The position numbers and the translations under genes were made by a program. 6,814 nt of DNA from JBEIUL01 sp044356865 (GTDB taxonomy: Bacteria; Planctomycetota; Phycisphaerae; Phycisphaerales; SM1A02), in assembly GCA_044356865.1 (NCBI GenBank), contig JBIKVN010000181.1, forward strand, positions 1-6,814. Reading direction: 5' to 3'. The number at the start of each line of letters is the position of its first letter. Position 1 is the stretch's first letter. The notes below the pieces were generated by a model that saw nothing but the letters and a program-made list of their open reading frames with translations, searched no databases and was not told where the DNA came from. Shown piece after piece: positions 1 through 4,076 of the stretch.

Positions 1-652
1 GCATGCGGAAGCGGACGGACTGGCCCCCCCGCTTGCCGGGCTCGAACTTCCACTGCCTGACGGCGGCGAGAGCCGCGGCGTCGAACTCGGGATTGCTCGA
101 GCTCTGCACGAGGGGATTCTCGACCCGCCCGCGCGGGTCGACGGTGAAGATGACGTAGACGGTGGCCGGGGTCTTCTTGCGGAGCTTCGGGGCGATGCTC
201 GGGCTCGGCTGGAAGATCGCCCGCGGCTTCTGGTCGAGGTCGGAGAGCGAGAAGAGGGCCTCGTCGCCGCCGCCGGCGCCGGCCGCCGCCTTGGTGTCGA
301 CCTGCAGCTTGACCGCGAAGTCGCCGGCGACTCCCGCGCCGCCCGTACCGACGTTGAGGGCCATCTCGAGTTGCGACAGATCGAGCGGCGGCGTCTCCTC
401 GGCGAGCTTCGGGGGCGGCGGCGGCTCGTCCTCGGCCTTCTCCTCCTCCTTCTCCTCGGGGGGCGGCGGAGGGGGCGGCGGCGGCAGCGCCGCGACGTCG
501 GCGTCGCGCACGAGGAGGTCGGCGTCGGCCGGGGCGCTGATCGCCTCGAGGACGGGCAGGATCAGGAAGAGCCCGAGGGTGATCGCGAAGCCGCCGACGA
601 CGGCGGCGGCGTTCACGGCGATCCAGCGGACGATGGCGAGGGCGGACGGCAT
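1..652 (-). CDS. tonB: TonB energy transducer, short TonB2-like type, C-terminal end cut
   Basis: Links the ExbB/ExbD motor to the receptor plug. 217 residues are visible, and the frame runs open through the left edge; judging by the family, about 10-20 residues are missing. The ATG at 650-652 follows the exbD stop by four bases, with AAGGG eight bases upstream. One TM anchor lies at about residues 11-38 and contains no histidine. A low-complexity linker follows: nine prolines (57-65), the acidic EEKEEEKAEDE (66-76), five prolines (77-81). A Gly/Ala-rich middle (96-130) leads to LSDLDQKPRAIFQPSPSIAP (135-154) and the TonB C-terminal domain from about 160: TVYVIFTVDPRGRV, NPEFDAAALAAVRQWKFEPG, then SVRFRM at the edge. 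The last part matches the usual TonB pattern of FD..A..AVR.WKFEP. Expected final strands (a VPI-type motif) are off the window. Family call is firm; the exact C-terminus is unseen. Confidence 0.93.
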   Translation of the reverse strand, partial: MPSALAIVRWIAVNAAAVVGGFAITLGLFLILPVLEAISAPADADLLVRDADVAALPPPPPPPPPEEKEEEKAEDEPPPPPKLAEETPPLDLSQLEMALNVGTGGAGVAGDFAVKLQVDTKAAAGAGGGDEALFSLSDLDQKPRAIFQPSPSIAPKLRKKTPATVYVIFTVDPRGRVENPLVQSSSNPEFDAAALAAVRQWKFEPGKRGGQSVRFRM

Positions 653-656
653 CGGA

Positions 657-1070
657 TCAGCCCTTGGGCTTCAGCCCCGCGATGCTGACCTTGGCGGCGC
701 CGGCCAGCTTGCACTCGTCGATCACGCGGACCAGCATGCCCGCCGGCGCCTTCGCGTCGGCCTGGATGATGACCGGCAGGTCTTCCTTGGCGATCATCCG
801 CTTCACGACCGGCTGGACGCCGCCGATCCCGATCGCCTTGCCGCCGTACACCACGTCGCCCTCGGCGGTGATCGCGATCAGCACGCTCGTCTTCTCGAGC
901 TTGACCGCCGAGGCGGCCTGCGGCTTGTCGACCTCGACGCCCGTCTCCTCGACGAAGGTCGTGGTGACGATGAAGAAGATGAGCAGGATGAACACGCAGT
1001 CGATCATGGGCGACAGGTCGATCGCCGTGTCGCCGCCCTCGTCCGAGCCGCTGTTGCGGAAGCGTCCCAT
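657..1070 (-). CDS. exbD: ExbD biopolymer transport protein
   Basis: Partner of ExbB, carrying the conserved membrane aspartate that relays protons. It has 137 residues, normal for ExbD. A short cytoplasmic N-terminus (MGRFRNSGSDEGGDTAIDLS) leads to one TM segment, about residues 22-40 (PMIDCVFILLIFFIV). Asp24 corresponds to Asp25 of E. coli ExbD. A periplasmic domain of about residues 58-135 follows, ending VSIAGLKPKG and including the typical VIIQAD and VRVIDECKLAGA patterns. I chose ATG at 1068-1070 because GGAG lies six bases upstream, inside the end of exbB. The frame is open much further upstream, to 2414, but that stretch is Arg/Pro-rich antisense-type sequence lying over two real genes and is not part of the protein. 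Spacing of two bases to exbB and four to tonB indicates tight coupling. Confidence 0.94.
   Translation of the reverse strand: MGRFRNSGSDEGGDTAIDLSPMIDCVFILLIFFIVTTTFVEETGVEVDKPQAASAVKLEKTSVLIAITAEGDVVYGGKAIGIGGVQPVVKRMIAKEDLPVIIQADAKAPAGMLVRVIDECKLAGAAKVSIAGLKPKG
661..665 (-). promoter_or_regulatory. Ribosome binding site of tonB, inside exbD
   Basis: AAGGG on the minus strand, formed by the last codons of exbD and eight bases before the tonB ATG (650-652). It supports this start, which places the hydrophobic anchor ten residues from the N-terminus as expected for TonB. Confidence 0.6.
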
Positions 1071-1072
1071 GG

Positions 1073-1777
1073 TCAGCTCCGGGTTTCCGTCGTGTGGGGA
1101 ATCATGGCCGTGTCGGGGTCCTTGCCGCGCGGCGACGGGTGCGTCCGCCGCCAGGCCGCCTGCATGCACAGGCTCTCGAGATGCTCGAACGAGGCCTCGT
1201 ACCGGGCGACCCCGCGCGAGATGAGGTACTGGAAGAAGACGCCCGGGAGGGCGACGACGAGGCCGGTCTCGGTGGTGATGAGGGCCTCCGAGATGCCCGC
1301 GGCGATCTTGCCCATCGTCTGCTCGCCGCCCGAGCCGCTCGCAAGGGCGTCGAAGGTCGCGAGCATGCCCGTGACCGTGCCGAAGAGCCCCAGCAGCGGG
1401 GCCGCGGTGACGCAGACCCGGATGATCTTGAGGTCGCGCGAGAACGGCGCGATCTCCTGGGCGTGCAGCGCCTCGAAGACCGTGCCGATCGCGTGCACGT
1501 CGTCGATGCCGTCGACCTCGTCGAGGAGCCGGCCGACCTCGCCGCGGCGGAGCGAGCGGTCGGCGATCCACCGGCGGACCTTGCGGTCGCGCGGGATCGC
1601 GTAGCGCTTGAACAGCAGCCGCACCCAGACCCGCATCCCGAGCCCGAACAGGAAGAACGCGACCGCCGCGATCCCGATCATCGCCCAGTCGCCGGCGATC
1701 CAGATCGCGACGGCCTTCTCGACGAAGGCGCGGGCGCCCGCGGGCAGCGTGGAGAGGATGGGTTCGACGCTTTCCAT
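1073..1777 (-). CDS. exbB: ExbB biopolymer transport proton channel subunit
   Basis: Inner-membrane channel subunit that with ExbD uses the proton gradient to energise TonB. It has 234 residues, typical for ExbB. TM1 is about residues 31-55, followed by a long cytoplasmic stretch (56-115). TM2 (about 117-143) holds AAPLLGLFGTVTGM and TM3 (about 162-187) holds GISEALITTETGLVVALPG. Glu164, Thr134 and Thr169 match by eye the channel residues Glu176, Thr148 and Thr181 of E. coli ExbB. A short polar tail (210-234) ends two bases before exbD. The ATG at 1775-1777 has only a weak GGA eight bases upstream, and no other start lies nearby before TM1. Its frame is the same as that of the TtpC-like gene, separated by the TGA at 1805-1807 and nine codons. 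It could equally be called TolQ, but the TonB and receptor context favours ExbB. Confidence 0.93.
   Translation of the reverse strand: MESVEPILSTLPAGARAFVEKAVAIWIAGDWAMIGIAAVAFFLFGLGMRVWVRLLFKRYAIPRDRKVRRWIADRSLRRGEVGRLLDEVDGIDDVHAIGTVFEALHAQEIAPFSRDLKIIRVCVTAAPLLGLFGTVTGMLATFDALASGSGGEQTMGKIAAGISEALITTETGLVVALPGVFFQYLISRGVARYEASFEHLESLCMQAAWRRTHPSPRGKDPDTAMIPHTTETRS
1077..1080 (-). promoter_or_regulatory. Ribosome binding site of exbD, inside the end of exbB
   Basis: GGAG on the minus strand, six bases before the exbD ATG at 1068-1070 and just before the exbB stop (1073-1075). It fixes the exbD start against the much longer open frame that continues upstream. Confidence 0.6.
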
Positions 1778-1804
1778 TCGGATGGTCCGGTCCCGGGGCG
1801 GGCC

Positions 1805-3280
1805 TCAGGGCTTCGGGGTCTCGGCGGCCACGGCGGCGGCCGGGGCCGGCATGCGGCTCACCTGGTTCATGAACGCGATGCCGTAGGTCTCCATGCCGTC
1901 GACGATCGCCTTCGCCTTCCGCGAGAGGTAGGCGTGCAGCAGGAGGGCCGGGATCGCCACGATGAGGCCGTACTCGGTCGTGATGAGGGCCTCCGAGATG
2001 CCGCTCGAGAGCGTCCGCACGTCGCCGGTGCCGAAGACCGTGATGAGCTTGAAGGTGTTCATGATGCCGGTCACCGTGCCGAGGAGGCCGAGGAGCGGCG
2101 CCGCGGCGGCGCAGATGCCGATGAAGGGGACGAGCCGGTTCAGGCTCAGCTTCGCCTTGAGCACCGTCTCGTACATGACTTCCTCGATCAGGTCGCGGGG
2201 CTCGCCGAGATGCTCGACGCCCGCCCGCAGCATCTTCCCGGCCGGTCCGGGCATCTTCCGGGCGATCGACTCGGCCTCCGCCCGGTCGCCCCTCGCCATC
2301 GCCTCGAGCAGCTTCTTGAGCGACCGGTTCGAGGGACTGCGGACGAGGAGGAAGCTGACCCACTTCACGAGAGCCACGACGAGGGCCAGGCCGGCGAGGC
2401 CGAAGATCGGCCACATGACCGGGCCGCCCTTCAGGACATGCTCGGTCCAGGTCTCCTGCGTCTCGGCGATCTTCTGGGCATCGCCGAGCGAGGGGTCGAA
2501 GGGGAAGGTCGTGCCGAGCCCGGCCACGAGCGTCGACGCCGCCTCGGCCACGGCTGGGTCGGAGAACGGGGCGAGCCCCGCCTCGAGCGAGCCGAGCCGT
2601 TGCACCGCCATGCCGCTGCGGGTGCCTTCCTTCGACCGGAAGATCGCGACCGGGCCGACGAGGACGAAGGTGCCGTCGCTGACCATGCCGTCGGCGTCGA
2701 CCGCCTTACCGTCGAAGCGGGCCCCGCCGGCGATCTCCTCCAGCCGGTCGAGGCTGGCCGCGAGGACCGCGCTCTCGACCGCGAGGATCTCGCGCTCGCC
2801 CTTCGCGTCGTCCTCGGCGACCAGCCGGGCGGCCTCGAGCGGCGAGCGGAATCGCTGCAGCTCGGCGATGTGCAGGCCCGACTCCCAGTTACGGCGGAAC
2901 TCGCCGAGGAGCGAGGCGAGGTAGCCGACCTGCTCGTTGCGGGCCTTGATGTCGTTGCGGAGGTCGCCCTGGCCGCGGGTCCGGTCGTCGAGGGTGCGTC
3001 CGGCCTGCGAGAGCTCGCGGCGGACCTCGACGAGACGGGTCTCGAGATCGGCAAGGGCCTTCGCACGCGGGATCTTCTCGCCGGCGATCGACTCGCGGAG
3101 GGCGGAGAGCTCGCGGACGCTCTCCTCGAGCTGGCGCTCGATGCCCTTGCCCGCGTCGTTGAAGGTCGGGGCGGCGGCGGGCGGCTCGGGGGCGACGGCC
3201 GGCGGCGGCGGCGCGGCATCCTGTCCGGCGGCGAGGAGACCGGTCGCGAGGAGGACGAGGGCGGTGGTCATGGTCTTCAT
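1805..3280 (-). CDS. TtpC-like MotA/TolQ/ExbB proton channel protein with periplasmic coiled-coil extension
   Basis: Inner-membrane protein of 491 residues, about twice the length of a plain ExbB. Residues 1-20 are a signal peptide, followed by a Pro/Ala stretch (22-38) and a charged heptad-rich coiled coil (about 43-125). A further periplasmic domain runs to about 285 and contains GTFVLVGPVAIF and FPFDPSLGDA, features I associate with TtpC-like proteins. The channel domain follows: TM1 about 290-313, TM2 about 383-411 with AAPLLGLLGTVTGIMNTF, TM3 about 428-452 with GISEALITTEYGLIVAIP. Glu430, Thr402 and Thr435 align by eye with E. coli ExbB Glu176, Thr148 and Thr181. I chose ATG at 3278-3280 because GAGAGGAA precedes it; Met4 is a weaker alternative. 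The stop is followed by exbB 27 bases later in the same reading frame. In Vibrio, TtpC is needed with ExbB2/ExbD2 for TonB2-driven uptake; the same role here is inferred. It is a paralogue of the next gene. Confidence 0.9.
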   Translation of the reverse strand: MKTMTTALVLLATGLLAAGQDAAPPPPAVAPEPPAAAPTFNDAGKGIERQLEESVRELSALRESIAGEKIPRAKALADLETRLVEVRRELSQAGRTLDDRTRGQGDLRNDIKARNEQVGYLASLLGEFRRNWESGLHIAELQRFRSPLEAARLVAEDDAKGEREILAVESAVLAASLDRLEEIAGGARFDGKAVDADGMVSDGTFVLVGPVAIFRSKEGTRSGMAVQRLGSLEAGLAPFSDPAVAEAASTLVAGLGTTFPFDPSLGDAQKIAETQETWTEHVLKGGPVMWPIFGLAGLALVVALVKWVSFLLVRSPSNRSLKKLLEAMARGDRAEAESIARKMPGPAGKMLRAGVEHLGEPRDLIEEVMYETVLKAKLSLNRLVPFIGICAAAAPLLGLLGTVTGIMNTFKLITVFGTGDVRTLSSGISEALITTEYGLIVAIPALLLHAYLSRKAKAIVDGMETYGIAFMNQVSRMPAPAAAVAAETPKP

Positions 3281-3286
3281 GGGAAG

Positions 3287-3294
3287 TTCCTCTC
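3287..3294 (-). promoter_or_regulatory. Ribosome binding site of the TtpC-like gene
   Basis: GAGAGGAA in the 22-base gap after the DUF3450 stop, six bases from the ATG at 3278-3280. It is the strongest Shine-Dalgarno-like match in the window and supports Met1 rather than Met4 as the start. Confidence 0.65.
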
Positions 3295-3302
3295 GGCGCG
3301 GG

Positions 3303-4067
3303 TCAGTCGATCTTCACGGGCAGCGCCACGTACTCGGCGGGACGCTCGTTCTTCAGGATCGCCACGGTGCGGGCGATCGCCTCGGCGCTCGCGTCGGCGG
3401 GCGTCCACTCCCAGGCGTCCTTGCCGGCGGTGCCGATCCCGGCGACGGTGTTGCCGGCCCCGACGTAGTAGCCCTGCCCGATGCCGAGGTAGACCGCGGT
3501 CACCTCGACCGAGCGGCCGCCGGGAAGTTCGCGGATCTCGCTCGTGACGAGGATCTCGCGGGCGAACTTGTTGATCTCGTTGAGGATGCCGACCACGTTC
3601 TGGAAACGGACGCTCGGCGGGAGCGCGGTGGTCGCCGGATCCTCGGGCAGGCGGGCGCTCAGCGGCTTGACTTTCTCGCGGATCGGCGCCGGCAGCCTGG
3701 CCAGCAGCGTGCGGGTGCGGGCCTCGAGCCCGGCGACCGTCCCGGCGAGGACGTCGCCCTCGAGTTTCAAGGCGTCGGCCTCGGCCACCAGGGCGGCGCG
3801 GACCTTGTCGGCCTCGCCGACGCCGCGCTCGGTCTCGGCGATCTTCGCCTCGACGGCCGCGATCTCGCCGCGGACGAGCTCGGCCCGGTCCTCGAGCATC
3901 TCCTTCGCGAGCTTCCAGTCGCGCTTCTCGGTCGCGATCGCCTTGCGGGTCTCGACCCAGCGCTCGAGGAGGGCGCGGGTCGTGTCGAAGGCGTCGTCGG
4001 CGAAGGAGGCGCCGGCCACGAGGGCCAGGGCCAGGACGGGCAGGAATCGGTTCCGGAGGTAGATCAT
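3303..4067 (-). CDS. DUF3450-type secreted coiled-coil protein
   Basis: Probable periplasmic protein of 254 residues, of unproven biochemical function. The family is typically encoded beside TonB-dependent receptor and ExbB/ExbD/TonB genes. Residues 1-23 form a signal peptide (positive start, hydrophobic LPVLALALVAGA, cleavage after ASFA). Residues about 27-118 are rich in Glu, Lys, Arg, Ala and Leu in heptad-like order, predicting a long coiled coil. The C-terminal half carries the family pattern: SVRFQNVVGILNEINKFARE at 152-171, YLGIGQGYYV at 193-202, and DAWEW at 217-221. I chose ATG at 4065-4067 because GAGG sits a few bases before it and the signal peptide then starts properly. An in-frame TTG at 4083-4085 has no ribosome site and would overlap the receptor gene. 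It starts 7 bases after the receptor stop and ends 22 bases before the TtpC-like gene. I infer a role in linking inner-membrane motor and receptor. Family call is by memory of the motif pattern. Confidence 0.85.
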   Translation of the reverse strand: MIYLRNRFLPVLALALVAGASFADDAFDTTRALLERWVETRKAIATEKRDWKLAKEMLEDRAELVRGEIAAVEAKIAETERGVGEADKVRAALVAEADALKLEGDVLAGTVAGLEARTRTLLARLPAPIREKVKPLSARLPEDPATTALPPSVRFQNVVGILNEINKFAREILVTSEIRELPGGRSVEVTAVYLGIGQGYYVGAGNTVAGIGTAGKDAWEWTPADASAEAIARTVAILKNERPAEYVALPVKID

Positions 4068-4072
4068 GGAAA

Positions 4073-4076
4073 CCTC
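4073..4076 (-). promoter_or_regulatory. Ribosome binding site of the DUF3450 gene, overlapping the receptor stop
   Basis: GAGG on the minus strand, five bases from the ATG at 4065-4067. It shares bases with the receptor's TGA stop (4075-4077), so ribosomes finishing the receptor would sit on this site. It decides the ATG start over the upstream TTG at 4083-4085, which is preceded by a pyrimidine-rich stretch. Translational coupling is inferred. Confidence 0.65.

Noticed and set aside
407..487. GC-rich repeated CCG-type tract as a possible regulatory or repeat element
   Set aside because: It is in frame within tonB and encodes the proline and acidic linker, a normal low-complexity feature of TonB proteins.
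162..1604. A 480-codon plus-strand frame with Ser/Gly runs
   Set aside because: It is the complement of tonB, exbD and exbB. The Gly and Ser runs are the reverse reading of the TonB proline and Glu/Lys blocks.
1071..2414. Upstream extension of the exbD frame to a 585-residue protein
   Set aside because: Only the last 137 residues look like protein (ExbD). The earlier part is Arg/Pro/Gly-rich and overlaps the real exbB and TtpC-like genes in another frame; a ribosome site directly precedes the ATG at 1070.
1094..3547. An 817-codon open frame on the plus strand
   Set aside because: It lies antisense to exbB, the TtpC-like gene and part of DUF3450, all of which have clear family motifs. Its product is Arg/Asp/Glu/Gly-rich low-complexity sequence, typical of the reverse frame of GC-rich coding DNA.
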